In this document: piece by piece, positions 53,891 through 63,383 of the stretch
How positions within the stretch are numbered: the stretch's first letter is position 1
How the letters are laid out: each line of letters starts with the position of its first letter
Source: Pedobacter zeae
GTDB lineage: Bacteria > Bacteroidota > Bacteroidia > Sphingobacteriales > Sphingobacteriaceae
NCBI RefSeq assembly: GCF_014196715.1
Contig: NZ_JACIEF010000003.1
Coordinates: forward strand, 835,874-899,873
DNA: 64,000 nucleotides
Direction of reading: 5' to 3'
Notes under the pieces: model-generated
Database searches by the model: none
Seen by the model: the letters and a program-made list of their open reading frames with translations, nothing else
What the model was told of the DNA's origin: nothing
Program-made: the position numbers and the translations under genes

Positions 53891-54256
53891 TTAGTCTTCA
53901 TTATAGTTACGTTCCTCCAAAATGATGAAATCGTTACCAGAAGGATCAGAAAATTCGGCACTTAAGCCCTCGCTTAAATAAGACGGCGTTTTTTTAAAAA
54001 TGACTCCCCTCGATTTTAGCCTGCAATATTCCTCTAAACAATCATCGCTGTTTAATACAATTTTATTGGTTTGGTTCTGGTGCTTACGTTCCGACAGAAA
54101 AATATTGGTCTCCTCGTCTGCCTTAACCAATATTCCTTTTTCCTCGCCATGAAGCATGGTTGCTTCCGTAGCCATCCCTAAACAATTGGCATAAAAGGCC
54201 CATGCATCATTTAGTTGCTTCACTCGCACATAAAAGAGTTTTCCACATGGGCTCAT
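53891..54256 (-). CDS. VOC/glyoxalase-fold protein
   Basis: 121 residues from the ATG at 54256 (MSPCGKLFYVRV). The vicinal oxygen chelate fold is shown by FYVRVKQLNDAWAFYANCLGM and the C-terminal LSAEFSDPSGNDFIILE. It could bind a metal and a small ligand, as glyoxalases and antibiotic-binding proteins do, but the usual metal residues are not all evident. It overlaps or abuts the AraC gene, so the pair is coupled. Confidence 0.85.
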   Translation of the reverse strand: MSPCGKLFYVRVKQLNDAWAFYANCLGMATEATMLHGEEKGILVKADEETNIFLSERKHQNQTNKIVLNSDDCLEEYCRLKSRGVIFKKTPSYLSEGLSAEFSDPSGNDFIILEERNYNED

Positions 54257-54308
54257 TATTCCACTTAATTTGTATGGTGTAAAATTAAGACGGAATTGAA
54301 GCCAAAGA

Positions 54309-54327
54309 ATCACCCAAAAAGGGTGAT
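54309..54327. promoter_or_regulatory. 19-bp palindrome ATCACCCAAAAAGGGTGAT upstream of VOC-araC
   Basis: Perfect dyad with A5 centre, 53 bp before the VOC start. It has the same design as the palindrome at 57982-58000 (ATC-N-CCC, A5, GGG-N-GAT). It lacks a T-run on the minus strand that would make it a good terminator of the response regulator gene, so an operator is favoured. Confidence 0.6.
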
Positions 54328-54361
54328 TTTAGCATTTTTTTTTACGGCGAATTCTTATCGC

Positions 54362-54988
54362 TTAGATAAAACGCTTTTCTTTTGCTGTTTTGATCGCATC
54401 GGCTTTAGAGTTTACATCGAGTTTGATGTAGATATTTTTGACGTGGCTCCTAACCGTTTCCTGATCGATAAAGAGATCGTTGGCAATTTGCGGTTTGGTT
54501 TGCCCATTGGCTATCCTGTCCAATATTTCAGTTTCTCTTTTGGTTAATGGAGAGTTAAGGTTTTTTTGAAATGAGTGCATTACAATCCGGGCCACATTGG
54601 TACTCATGGCCCCCCCACCTGTACTTACTTCTCTAACTGCATCGATAATTTTTGCTGCGCTCGAATTTTTGGTGAGGTAACCGCCGGCACCCATTGTTAA
54701 GGCTTCAAAAACCAGTTCAGGTGAATCGAATACAGTTAAAATGATGATATGTGCATGGGGCAAGGTTTTTTTTATAAAAGGCAACGCCTGCAAACCGTTT
54801 GTACCCGGCATCTGAATATCAAGCAGGATAACATTTGGCTGATCGTCTTCAAGATGTTTCTTTGCTAAATCGTACGATGAATAAGCATTAACCACTAAAA
54901 AATCATCAACATCGCTTAATAACGATTCATAACCCATCCGTAAAATATCATCATCTTCTATTAGAACAATTCGTAAATTCTGGCTCAT
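54362..54988 (-). CDS. NarL/LuxR-type response regulator
   Basis: 208 residues. Receiver domain (1-120) with EDDD near residue 11 and phospho-acceptor Asp57 in LLDIQMPG, and TKNSS in place of the usual conserved Lys segment. The C-terminal LuxR HTH (about 145-205) has LTKRETEILDRIANGQTKPQIANDLFIDQETVRSHVKNIYIKL. It lies 36 bp after the sensor kinase gene and is its natural partner. Confidence 0.93.
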   Translation of the reverse strand: MSQNLRIVLIEDDDILRMGYESLLSDVDDFLVVNAYSSYDLAKKHLEDDQPNVILLDIQMPGTNGLQALPFIKKTLPHAHIIILTVFDSPELVFEALTMGAGGYLTKNSSAAKIIDAVREVSTGGGAMSTNVARIVMHSFQKNLNSPLTKRETEILDRIANGQTKPQIANDLFIDQETVRSHVKNIYIKLDVNSKADAIKTAKEKRFI

Positions 54989-55024
54989 TTTTGTGCTTGG
55001 TTTTAATTATAATAGTGTTTAGTG

Positions 55025-57976
55025 CTATTTTGTAACGGTAATTCTGGTAGAAATTGTGGTAGTAGTACCTTTTCCCTTAACAGAAGAAATCTGGAAAGTT
55101 GATTTTATCCGCTTACAGCGGGTTTGGATATTATTTAAGCCCCTTCCCCTTTCTACCGATTCGAGGTCGAAACCCCGCCCATCATCGGTAGTTAGAATAT
55201 TAATGGTATCGTGATCGGTTTCGATCACCATGATCAATACCTGTTTTGCATTTGCATGTTTTAATACATTATTAAGCATCTCCTTAAAAATAAGGGTAAG
55301 GTTACGGTTAAATTCCATCGATAGATGTAGCTTTTCGTATTTGGCCAGTACACCCTCCATTTTAAAATCAACGCCGGTATTCTGAAATAAATCTATTCCG
55401 AAATTTTTAATATGAACCAAAATTTCGAAGAGGTTATCACTATGCGGATCAAGCGCCCAAAGGATATCTTTTGTTCCGGTATATAGCAGACCCGCATTTT
55501 CCCTGATCAAACGGATCAATTCTTTCAGCTCCTTCTCCGAACCGGCTACTTTTTTATCTAAAATCTCGGATAGAACATTAATCCGCGTTAATTTATTGCC
55601 AATATCATCATGAAAATCTTCGGCGGTCTGTTTTCTGATTTTTTCCTGTTCTTTCTGCTTCAGTTTTTCAAACCGGTGTTTTTTTTGCTCCCTGGTTTTA
55701 AAAATCAGGTAGAAAATAAGCCAGATCAAAAATATCAATACCAAAAATGCAACGATCTTAAATAATACGGTATCATAAATAGGAGGTACAATCGTAAAAC
55801 TGAATTGCTCTATATTAGACTGCTGACCGTTTGCTACGGCATAAACCTGAAAAGTGTAACTGCCGGGTTTAATCGCTGAGTACTCGATCTCGGTATTGGG
55901 TACAGGCTTGCTAAAATCGTTATCTACGCCAATTAGTTTATACCGGTACAGCACACTTAACGGATTGGTAAGATAAACCCCCTTAAAGCTGATGGCAATA
56001 TGGTTCTGGCTATAATCTAATTTATAAAATCCTTTCTTTTCCTGGTTTAAATCAATACATACATCCTTTGAACGGTCATTTTTGTGAAATAAATTAATGC
56101 ACTGGAAATGAATGAACGGACTTTTTTTGTTTTCGGCCGGTAGAGCGGTTTGGCACCTCACCAATCCCTCGGTGGTACCTACCAAAATATTGTTTTTGTA
56201 ATTTATAATGGCATTCTGGTTGCATTCTACAACCAGGGGCTGATCCCTGAAAACCTCATAACGCTGCTCTGCCCTATTATACTTTAACTTGTTTATCCCA
56301 CGGCCCGTACCAGCCCATAAATTGTTGTTATTATCTATTACAAGGCCATAAATATCGTTCGAATTCAGTCCATTGGCAATCACATAGCGCTTGCTTGCTT
56401 TTGTTTGTAAATTCCAGGTGATGATGCCATCGCCAAGTGTAGCAAAAACCAGGTTACTCCCATGTTTAATAATAGTGAGCACATGAGCATCCTGAATTGA
56501 TCTGATCTGAAAGGTTTTATCAATTTTTTTGTCCCGGATGAGCATAACACCCTTCGATGTGCCCAGCAGCACACTATCCTTACTCAATGGAAAAGGGAAA
56601 ATACAGGATGAATAGCCTTCGAAACCGGCTATCTTTTTAGTTTTACCATCTTTTAAATAAACCGATGATTTTAATCCATTGATCCAGATCCCACCCTCAC
56701 TGTCTTCGGCGATCGAACTGTTATCATAACGTTCGGGCTTTAATACCTGCCAAAATTTATTTCCATCATATTTCCAAACGCCATTTCCATAAGTCGAAAT
56801 CCAGATATTCTTTGCTTTATCGGCATATACAAAATAAATCTTGTTGTTCTTAAAGGCCGGATGATTAATATTGGTTACATGGTTTCCATCGTACTTAAAA
56901 ATCCCTTTGTTGTACGTACCGAACCAAAGGTTGTTATTCTTATCCGCAGCGATGCCGCTGATGGGATAGGCAACATTCTGACCTTTAAATTTATGGTACC
57001 GGATAAAGGAGTCGCCCTCGTATTTATAAATCCCATCACTAAAACAGGATATCCAGATGTTGTTTTCAGCATCGCTAAAGATTTCTTCGACCTGGTTATC
57101 GCTTAATCCATTGTCGGCATTGAAATAAACAAACGAGCCGTTTTCATGAACAAGGTAAGCCCCCTTTTCTGATCCGATCCATATATTACCCTTGCTATCC
57201 TGTGCAATGGCATAATAGGTATCAATCGCTTTATTTTTAAAAAACGGTTTTATCTTACCATCCTCAACCACATAAATGCCGTTACGGTTAGTAAGCAGGT
57301 AGAATTTATTCTTTATTTTTTTATCGAAAAGAACTTTCCTGATGGATAGGGCATTTAGTGCCGCCGGTAATTCCTGGTAAATTACCCAACGATTGTTTTT
57401 AAGTAGGTAAATCCCCCGTTCTGCGACAACAGCATACAGATTCCCATACTGATCGGCACTAATGGCATTGATGTATTTGCCGGCAATGGAATAAAAAACG
57501 GGTTTGCCTTTTTCAATTCTAAAGAGCTTATGCTCGCTTATTCCCCAAATATAACCCTGTTGATCTTTAAATAAATGGCTTACGCTCTTTCCCGAAAATA
57601 GGGTGCCTATTTTTCTCTTTTTAAGGATATTGATGCCCGATTCTGTCCCGAAATACACCTGGTTCTGATTATCCTCAACAATGCTGTTTACGGCATTTGA
57701 GCCTAATCCATCGGCTTTGCCGTAGGAAATAAATTCCTTTCCATCGAAATTGCTTACACCACCAAATGTTCCCAGCCAAAGTGTTCTATCCCTGGCTTGA
57801 TAAATGGCTGTTACCTGCGATTGCGGCAAACCATCTTTTAAACTGTAATTGGTAAAGTTATAGCTTTGGGCCGATAGCTGGAAACTACAAGCCAAAATGA
57901 AAGAAACTATGAAATTTACCTTTACTATAGACAGTTTACTGCACATATAATACAAAATAAACATAATTTCTTTCAA
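55025..57976 (-). CDS. Propeller-type sensor histidine kinase (reg_prop, Y_Y_Y, HisKA_3)
   Basis: 983 residues. After a signal/membrane segment, about 650 residues of two-component-regulator propeller repeats (pattern DGLPQSQVTAIYQARDRTLWLGTFGGV repeated) form two periplasmic beta-propellers, then a Y_Y_Y domain (SYTFQVYAVANG), one membrane helix (about 730-750), HisKA_3 with phospho-His789 in FHDDIGNKLTR, and HATPase with EMLNNVLKHANA and DDGRGFDL. Such kinases sense oligosaccharides or other envelope ligands. A start ten codons later is possible. The palindrome at 57982-58000 is just upstream. Confidence 0.94.
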   Translation of the reverse strand: MKEIMFILYYMCSKLSIVKVNFIVSFILACSFQLSAQSYNFTNYSLKDGLPQSQVTAIYQARDRTLWLGTFGGVSNFDGKEFISYGKADGLGSNAVNSIVEDNQNQVYFGTESGINILKKRKIGTLFSGKSVSHLFKDQQGYIWGISEHKLFRIEKGKPVFYSIAGKYINAISADQYGNLYAVVAERGIYLLKNNRWVIYQELPAALNALSIRKVLFDKKIKNKFYLLTNRNGIYVVEDGKIKPFFKNKAIDTYYAIAQDSKGNIWIGSEKGAYLVHENGSFVYFNADNGLSDNQVEEIFSDAENNIWISCFSDGIYKYEGDSFIRYHKFKGQNVAYPISGIAADKNNNLWFGTYNKGIFKYDGNHVTNINHPAFKNNKIYFVYADKAKNIWISTYGNGVWKYDGNKFWQVLKPERYDNSSIAEDSEGGIWINGLKSSVYLKDGKTKKIAGFEGYSSCIFPFPLSKDSVLLGTSKGVMLIRDKKIDKTFQIRSIQDAHVLTIIKHGSNLVFATLGDGIITWNLQTKASKRYVIANGLNSNDIYGLVIDNNNNLWAGTGRGINKLKYNRAEQRYEVFRDQPLVVECNQNAIINYKNNILVGTTEGLVRCQTALPAENKKSPFIHFQCINLFHKNDRSKDVCIDLNQEKKGFYKLDYSQNHIAISFKGVYLTNPLSVLYRYKLIGVDNDFSKPVPNTEIEYSAIKPGSYTFQVYAVANGQQSNIEQFSFTIVPPIYDTVLFKIVAFLVLIFLIWLIFYLIFKTREQKKHRFEKLKQKEQEKIRKQTAEDFHDDIGNKLTRINVLSEILDKKVAGSEKELKELIRLIRENAGLLYTGTKDILWALDPHSDNLFEILVHIKNFGIDLFQNTGVDFKMEGVLAKYEKLHLSMEFNRNLTLIFKEMLNNVLKHANAKQVLIMVIETDHDTINILTTDDGRGFDLESVERGRGLNNIQTRCKRIKSTFQISSVKGKGTTTTISTRITVTK

Positions 57977-57981
57977 ATACC

Positions 57982-58000
57982 ATCCCCCAAAAAGGGGGAT
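57982..58000. promoter_or_regulatory. 19-bp palindrome ATCCCCCAAAAAGGGGGAT before sensor kinase gene
   Basis: Perfect dyad with A5 centre, between the phospholipase C stop (58003) and the kinase start. It matches the palindrome at 54309-54327 except for one symmetric base per arm. Read on the minus strand it has no T-run, so it is not a convincing terminator. Confidence 0.6.
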
Positions 58001-58002
58001 AT

Positions 58003-60372
58003 TTATGCGTTACCCATATAAGGATCGGTCTGTGTAATTTCTCCGGTTTCTATTTTACCTGCATAACGTTGTTTAAACAGGGTATTACCAGTTTGTACAA
58101 TGCTGAAATCGTACCAGTTGGCATTTTTTGACAGATTAAATACAACCTTAGTCTCCGATTTCGGTTTTATGGTTAGGGTTTTAATCCCGGTTTTGAACTT
58201 ATTATCGATAATTTGCAGGGTAATTAAAGCAGCTCCTTTATTTTTTATTGCAAATACCAGGTTTCCATTAAGTTTTTTACTTACTAAACCGCTCTCTTCA
58301 GGAAAAACTTTTACTGCAATGGGAGGATTTTTTTTGCTTCCTGCAAAATACCGGCAAAACCCATTCGGACCACTGATGGCCAAATCGTAGACTTCGTTGT
58401 CGAAATCATCAATCTTGATATTATCTTTAACAAGATCGCCCGCTTTTACCGCATAGGCCCATGATTTCCCTGAAACCCCTTTAAATTTGGCGATGGTATT
58501 CATGTTAAACGGGGCACCGATACTTTCTGTTTCGCTGCCAAACAAGGTTTTCGCCGATTGGAACGTGAGTTCGATTTCGTCGTTTACCAGGTTGGCATCA
58601 ACCGTTAAATGGTAGGGCAGCGCACAGGCATGTTTGGTTCCGTTTTCCTGCTTTGGTGCATGCGCACTTGTTTCACGTGAAAAGGCTTCGAATTTATTGA
58701 TTTTGGCCACCTCGGTTTTATTTAATGCAGTTGGACCTATCTGTGCAGGTTTACTTTTGGCATTGCCGATATTGGTAATCACATTATCACGCTTTAAAGG
58801 CTCCGGAGATTTAATTTCTTCCCCGTTATAAGGCCTGAATACCGAAGTTAAATCACCACAGATGTTTCTTCGCCAATCGCTGATGTTATTGCTTTTAATG
58901 ACTTTGCCTGTTTTTTTGGCCAGCCATTTTTCCATAAACATCAGTGAAGAAGTATGATCAAAAACCTGAGAGTTCACAAAACCACCCTTGCTCCATGGCG
59001 AAGCAATAACCAGAGGTACACGGTAGCCTAAACCGATCGGACTCCCCTTTCTGGCTTCAAAATCGGTAGCAAAATTGATTCCGCCAGATACTTTCCCGCT
59101 GGTCGGATCATCAGGATTAGGAACTACAAATGGTGGCTGATGGTCGAAATAACCATCATTTTCATCGTAGGTTAAAATAAAAATGGTTTTTTTCCAAACT
59201 TCAGGGTTTTTGGTTAAAATATCAAGGGCTTCACTTACGTACCATGTGCCGTACAAAGGCGAACTGGTATGGTCAGAAAAACGCTGTGGCGCAACCAGCC
59301 ACGAAACGGTTGGTAATTTTCCGCTATCTACATCTTTTCTAAACTGGTAAAAAATATCCCCTTTAGGAACATTTATCGTTTCAGTTTGACCCTGATCGTT
59401 TTTAAAAGTAAAAGGTTCAAGTTCCAGGTAATCTTTTTGCGAAATATTGGTGGTAAAGGCTTTATCGATCAGATTTTTTTCCCTTTGCGATAATTTATCA
59501 TATTTTTCCTGAACTTCTTTGGCCGTTAAAGGAGGCTTAACGGTATTATCGCCATTTTTTCTAAAATAAGCCGATAATTTAACTTGGTGCCTGCTGATAT
59601 ATTCAATAGGGTTATCGCCATAATTTCCCAACCAATCGTCTATTTCGCCTTCCGGCAGTCGCGATGTCCAAAGTTCGTTCTGGTAAATGCGCCAATCAAT
59701 GCCATTATCTTCAAGTGTTTCCTGGAAAGTTGGCCAATCAACAAATACATTATTCTGCGATTCGGCCTGGTCATTATTTACAACGGCCACCCTGTTGGCA
59801 CTTTTTTCCCCTCGTATGGTTCCGGTGAAAAAAAACAAACGGTTAGGTGTTGTTCCGGTTAACGACGAACAAAAATGCTGATCGCAAATCGTAAAAGCAT
59901 CGGCCAGGGCATAATAGAAAGGAATATCGTTACGATCATAATAAGCCAAAGTCATCGGGCTTTTAACCGGAATCCATTTATCATAACGGCCGCCATTACG
60001 TGCAGCCACCTGATCATTCCAGGAGTGTGGTAAACCACCCTGCCAGGTAATTTTTGTTTTATTGATGTCTACATGAAACGGTGCATAGGTGTAACCCTGA
60101 CCGTCTTTTTGCAGCCAGACTTTGTTGCCATCAGGCTGGATATGCGGATGCGGGTCGTTAAATCCCCGTACCCCCTTCATTTTACCGAACATGTGATCAA
60201 AAGACCTGTTTTCCTGCATCAGAAAAACAATGTGTTCTGCATCATAAAATGTGCTGCCTGGCTCAGGGTTGATCGACATGGCTTTTAGCACTGAACCGGG
60301 TAAAGTATTGGCCATACCCGTGGCCCCGGCAAGCAAAGCTGCCTTTTTTAGAAATTCTCTACGTGAATCCAT
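58003..60372 (-). CDS. plcC: Phosphocholine-specific-type phospholipase C (Tat-exported)
   Basis: 789 residues. N-terminal twin-arginine signal MDSRREFLKKAALLAG. The phosphoesterase family signature HIVFLMQENRSFDHMFGKM is near residue 50, with FTICDQHFCSSLTGTTPNR and ILTYDENDGYFDHQPPF carrying further metal/catalytic residues. Two C-terminal DUF756-like beta domains follow (about 600-690 and 705-780). Enzymes of this group hydrolyse phosphatidylcholine or other phospholipids to a phospho head group and diacylglycerol. It ends 26 bp before the sensor kinase start. Confidence 0.92.
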   Translation of the reverse strand: MDSRREFLKKAALLAGATGMANTLPGSVLKAMSINPEPGSTFYDAEHIVFLMQENRSFDHMFGKMKGVRGFNDPHPHIQPDGNKVWLQKDGQGYTYAPFHVDINKTKITWQGGLPHSWNDQVAARNGGRYDKWIPVKSPMTLAYYDRNDIPFYYALADAFTICDQHFCSSLTGTTPNRLFFFTGTIRGEKSANRVAVVNNDQAESQNNVFVDWPTFQETLEDNGIDWRIYQNELWTSRLPEGEIDDWLGNYGDNPIEYISRHQVKLSAYFRKNGDNTVKPPLTAKEVQEKYDKLSQREKNLIDKAFTTNISQKDYLELEPFTFKNDQGQTETINVPKGDIFYQFRKDVDSGKLPTVSWLVAPQRFSDHTSSPLYGTWYVSEALDILTKNPEVWKKTIFILTYDENDGYFDHQPPFVVPNPDDPTSGKVSGGINFATDFEARKGSPIGLGYRVPLVIASPWSKGGFVNSQVFDHTSSLMFMEKWLAKKTGKVIKSNNISDWRRNICGDLTSVFRPYNGEEIKSPEPLKRDNVITNIGNAKSKPAQIGPTALNKTEVAKINKFEAFSRETSAHAPKQENGTKHACALPYHLTVDANLVNDEIELTFQSAKTLFGSETESIGAPFNMNTIAKFKGVSGKSWAYAVKAGDLVKDNIKIDDFDNEVYDLAISGPNGFCRYFAGSKKNPPIAVKVFPEESGLVSKKLNGNLVFAIKNKGAALITLQIIDNKFKTGIKTLTIKPKSETKVVFNLSKNANWYDFSIVQTGNTLFKQRYAGKIETGEITQTDPYMGNA

Positions 60373-60564
60373 AATTATACAATATAGCTTAGATACCGCA
60401 AGTTATTGTTTTAAGTTGGCAGTTTGCAGTCGAGTAAGCCATTCATCCCAACAATATAACAATCAAGCAACGGAACAATTCTCAGTTGGCAGTTTGCTAT
60501 TACCAATGAACAAATGGCTAATGAACTATTGAACCATCTTCCATCGTACCTATCACATCTTAAA

Positions 60565-62070
60565 TTATTTTTGGAACACCCTTACGTAATCAACTTTCAT
60601 GGTTGCAGGGAAAATCGTATCATCAACGCCTTTTTTTCCGCCCCATCCACCGCCGACGGCTACATTTAAAATCAAGTGGAAATTCTGATCGAAAGGCCAA
60701 TCGCCTGATCCTTTTTTCGTATTGTTAAAAGTGAAGTATTTTTGGTCATCAACAAAGAAGTCGATACGGTCTGCAAACCACTCTATCGCATAAACATGGT
60801 ATTCTGTATAAGGATTATCTATTTTTAAAGCCTTACCCACCTGGGTTTTAATGACGTGATTAAATTTTTCGGTATGTACCGTTCCATGTACACTATCAGG
60901 ATCGTAACCAACATGTTCCATAATATCAATTTCACCGCTTTTGGGCCAGTTGCCATATTTAAAATCGGTAGGTAAAGCCCATATTGCAGGCCATAAGCCC
61001 CTGCCTTTAGGCAACATGGCACGTACCTCAACCCGGCCATATTTAAAATCAAATTTGTTTTTGGTTACCAGCCTGGCCGAGGTATATTGGTTAGCCTCTT
61101 TATCAGCTTTAATTGCGGTAATATTCAGGTTTCCTTTTTTTACCAATACATTTGCACTATCGGCATCTGTATAATATTGAAGCTCCTTATTCCCCCAGCC
61201 TTTACCACCTACATCGTAGCTCCAGTTTTTGGTTAAAGGGAGTCCGGCATCATTAAATTCGTCAGCCCATTTTAATTTCCATCCCTGCGCAACCGGAGTT
61301 TTTTTAATTTCTTCGAAAAGCAGTTCAGGCTCATTAGTGGTAATGTATTCTACTTGATGGGCCAGTAACCACTGCATTTCTGGCACCGTATTTACGGTCC
61401 ATGCATTTACAGTCAAACCCAGTTTTTTTGCATTTTCTATCCAGTTGTCTTTTTGATAAACGCTGTAATGATAATCAGCTCCTGTTAATTTATCAGCTTT
61501 CATCTGTTCGGCACTAATGTCGCCTTTTAAGTAGGCTACTTTCGCTTTGGGCAACAGCGCTAAAATCCGTTTACAGTAATCGTAGTCAAAACTGATATAC
61601 TCTGTCCACTCCACGGCCTTGAGTTTCTGAACCATTTCAATACATTTATTGGTTACCTCAATGCCGCGTTCCTTACTGATTAACGAAGGTTTTATTTCTA
61701 AAATCAGTTTAGTAGTTTTCTGTTTTTTACCTTCTAACAGGTAGGCTTCCAATGTTGGTATCTTTTCGCCATTGGTCATGGTTTTAGTCAACAGCTCGGC
61801 ATAATTTACCTTCTCTATCGTTAAACCCTGAAATTCGGGATCGTGGTTGATCACCAAAACATGATCTGCCGTCATCCACACATCGAATTCAGATCCGTAA
61901 CAACCCAACCTCACAGCTTCCTTTAGCGAAGCGATAGAATTCTGGGGGAAATTATTCTTCTTCCAGGCGCCACGGTGTGCAATTACCTGGTTTTTATTCC
62001 AGTTAAACTTTTGGGCAAAAGCAGAGGTAAACATGAAAACCATACAGGCCGAAATTAATGCGCGTTTCAT
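60565..62070 (-). CDS. GDPD - GH16 fusion: glycerophosphodiesterase with beta-glucanase domain
   Basis: 501 residues with a signal peptide ending AFAQ. Residues about 27-255 are a glycerophosphodiester phosphodiesterase: AHRG (His32-Arg33), EFD (Glu61, Asp63) and INHDP (His76), plus LILEIKP. Residues about 262-501 are a GH16 laminarinase-type domain: WKLKWADEFN, LWPAIWALP and GEIDIMEHVG with nucleophile Glu380, Asp382 and acid/base Glu385. Both sites look intact. The pairing suggests removal of glycerophosphate groups from, and cutting of, one beta-glucan-type polymer, or use of both in one niche. It is 192 bp upstream of the phospholipase gene. Confidence 0.93.
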   Translation of the reverse strand: MKRALISACMVFMFTSAFAQKFNWNKNQVIAHRGAWKKNNFPQNSIASLKEAVRLGCYGSEFDVWMTADHVLVINHDPEFQGLTIEKVNYAELLTKTMTNGEKIPTLEAYLLEGKKQKTTKLILEIKPSLISKERGIEVTNKCIEMVQKLKAVEWTEYISFDYDYCKRILALLPKAKVAYLKGDISAEQMKADKLTGADYHYSVYQKDNWIENAKKLGLTVNAWTVNTVPEMQWLLAHQVEYITTNEPELLFEEIKKTPVAQGWKLKWADEFNDAGLPLTKNWSYDVGGKGWGNKELQYYTDADSANVLVKKGNLNITAIKADKEANQYTSARLVTKNKFDFKYGRVEVRAMLPKGRGLWPAIWALPTDFKYGNWPKSGEIDIMEHVGYDPDSVHGTVHTEKFNHVIKTQVGKALKIDNPYTEYHVYAIEWFADRIDFFVDDQKYFTFNNTKKGSGDWPFDQNFHLILNVAVGGGWGGKKGVDDTIFPATMKVDYVRVFQK

Positions 62071-62245
62071 ATCTTTATTTTTGGTAAAAATTCAAAAGTA
62101 GATTTTTTAGCCGAAAACAAATTAAAGTTAATGTAACCATTATATAAACAAAAGCAAAAAGCTTATCCATCCGGATAAGCCTTTCGCTCATTAACTACAT
62201 TAACTATTAAATATTCCACCACTTCTACATGATGTAATTTCTTGT

Positions 62246-63379
62246 TTATTTTGAAGATGAAGCCTCAGCAGTTTCTGGTTTCATTTGATAACTGGCTGTA
62301 TAAGCTGTTGCCATTTTTACAAATTTGCTATAGCCGGCTTCGTCTTTGGCCAGCCGATGTACAGCTGCAGCTGTTTTCATGTATTCAAGCCCGCTGTTTT
62401 CGGTAACAATAGTACTGGCCCATTCGCAGAAGAGCCTGGTTACCTCAGGGTTGAAGCCTTTTTTAGCTGCCAACGTACTGTAAAGTGCATTGAAATGATA
62501 CTGATATAAAACCGGGTTTTTGATCGAAAACTTCAGGAAACCTACCGTATCTTTTTTCATCCCCAGATAATACCGGCTGCCCAGGGTTTGAAGGCATATT
62601 TTCCAGGTTTTATCTGAAAATTTTTTCTTCTGGCTGGCCAAAAAATCATTAAAAGCTTCCTGATCTGAATTTGTTTTCAGCGCTTTAACCAGTTTCTGGC
62701 TCAATCCGTAGTCTACGACCGGTTGTAAAACCTCTTCGCCATAAAGCGCGGCAAATACATTATAATCGGCAAAAATGGTTTCAATCGCTTTTTCATCTGC
62801 TGATCTGGTAACCAGGTAAGGCAATAAGGCATTTTCGGCTTTAAAGTTTTTTAAAGTATCGGTATAGGCAGCGATGGTTTCGCCGGTTACTCCTTTACGC
62901 GTTTTGCAGAATTCTACGTAAAATGCCGGATATTTTGCTTCGTTATAGCTGGTAGAAAATCCCGACAAAAATTTATGCTGTTCAGCCTTTTGGCGGGCAT
63001 CAGTAAACAGCGCAATCAGGTTACCCGGATCTTTATAGCCTGATGAGGAATTGATGAGTTTTCCGTCGCCATTCAAGACCAAAAAGGTAGGAAAACCATT
63101 TAAAATATGTTGCACCTTTAAAGTATCGCCCAATTTATCTTTAAAAATATCAACTTTAAGCATCAGAAAGTTTTTATCCATTTCTGCCTTAATCAGCGCA
63201 TTTGGAAAAACATTTTCGTCCATTTGGGCGCAAGGAATACAGCCGGTGAAGTAACAATCGACAAAGATGAGTTTATCTTCTTTTTTAGCCTGCTTCAATA
63301 TGCTGTTTAAGGATTGATTTTGCGCCAGGCAGCCTATAGCAGTTAACAACAGGCAAAGGGTATGAAATACTTTTTTCAT
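62246..63379 (-). CDS. Secreted thioredoxin-domain protein
   Basis: 377 residues with signal peptide ending CLAQ. An N-terminal thioredoxin-like domain (about 25-135) has active-site Cys-Ile-Pro-Cys (Cys47, Cys50) in GCIPCAQMDENVF and a cis-Pro region NGFPTFLVLNGDG. The remaining 240 residues are helical with no named motif. It probably handles disulfides of exported proteins. It follows the aspartic protease gene by 4 bp, so those two are likely cotranscribed. Confidence 0.87.
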   Translation of the reverse strand: MKKVFHTLCLLLTAIGCLAQNQSLNSILKQAKKEDKLIFVDCYFTGCIPCAQMDENVFPNALIKAEMDKNFLMLKVDIFKDKLGDTLKVQHILNGFPTFLVLNGDGKLINSSSGYKDPGNLIALFTDARQKAEQHKFLSGFSTSYNEAKYPAFYVEFCKTRKGVTGETIAAYTDTLKNFKAENALLPYLVTRSADEKAIETIFADYNVFAALYGEEVLQPVVDYGLSQKLVKALKTNSDQEAFNDFLASQKKKFSDKTWKICLQTLGSRYYLGMKKDTVGFLKFSIKNPVLYQYHFNALYSTLAAKKGFNPEVTRLFCEWASTIVTENSGLEYMKTAAAVHRLAKDEAGYSKFVKMATAYTASYQMKPETAEASSSK

Positions 63380-63383
63380 AAAT

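Noticed and set aside
57982..58000. Palindrome as intrinsic terminator of the phospholipase gene
   Set aside because: No T-run follows on the minus strand, and the same sequence design occurs at 54309; kept as a possible operator, though a terminator role is not excluded.
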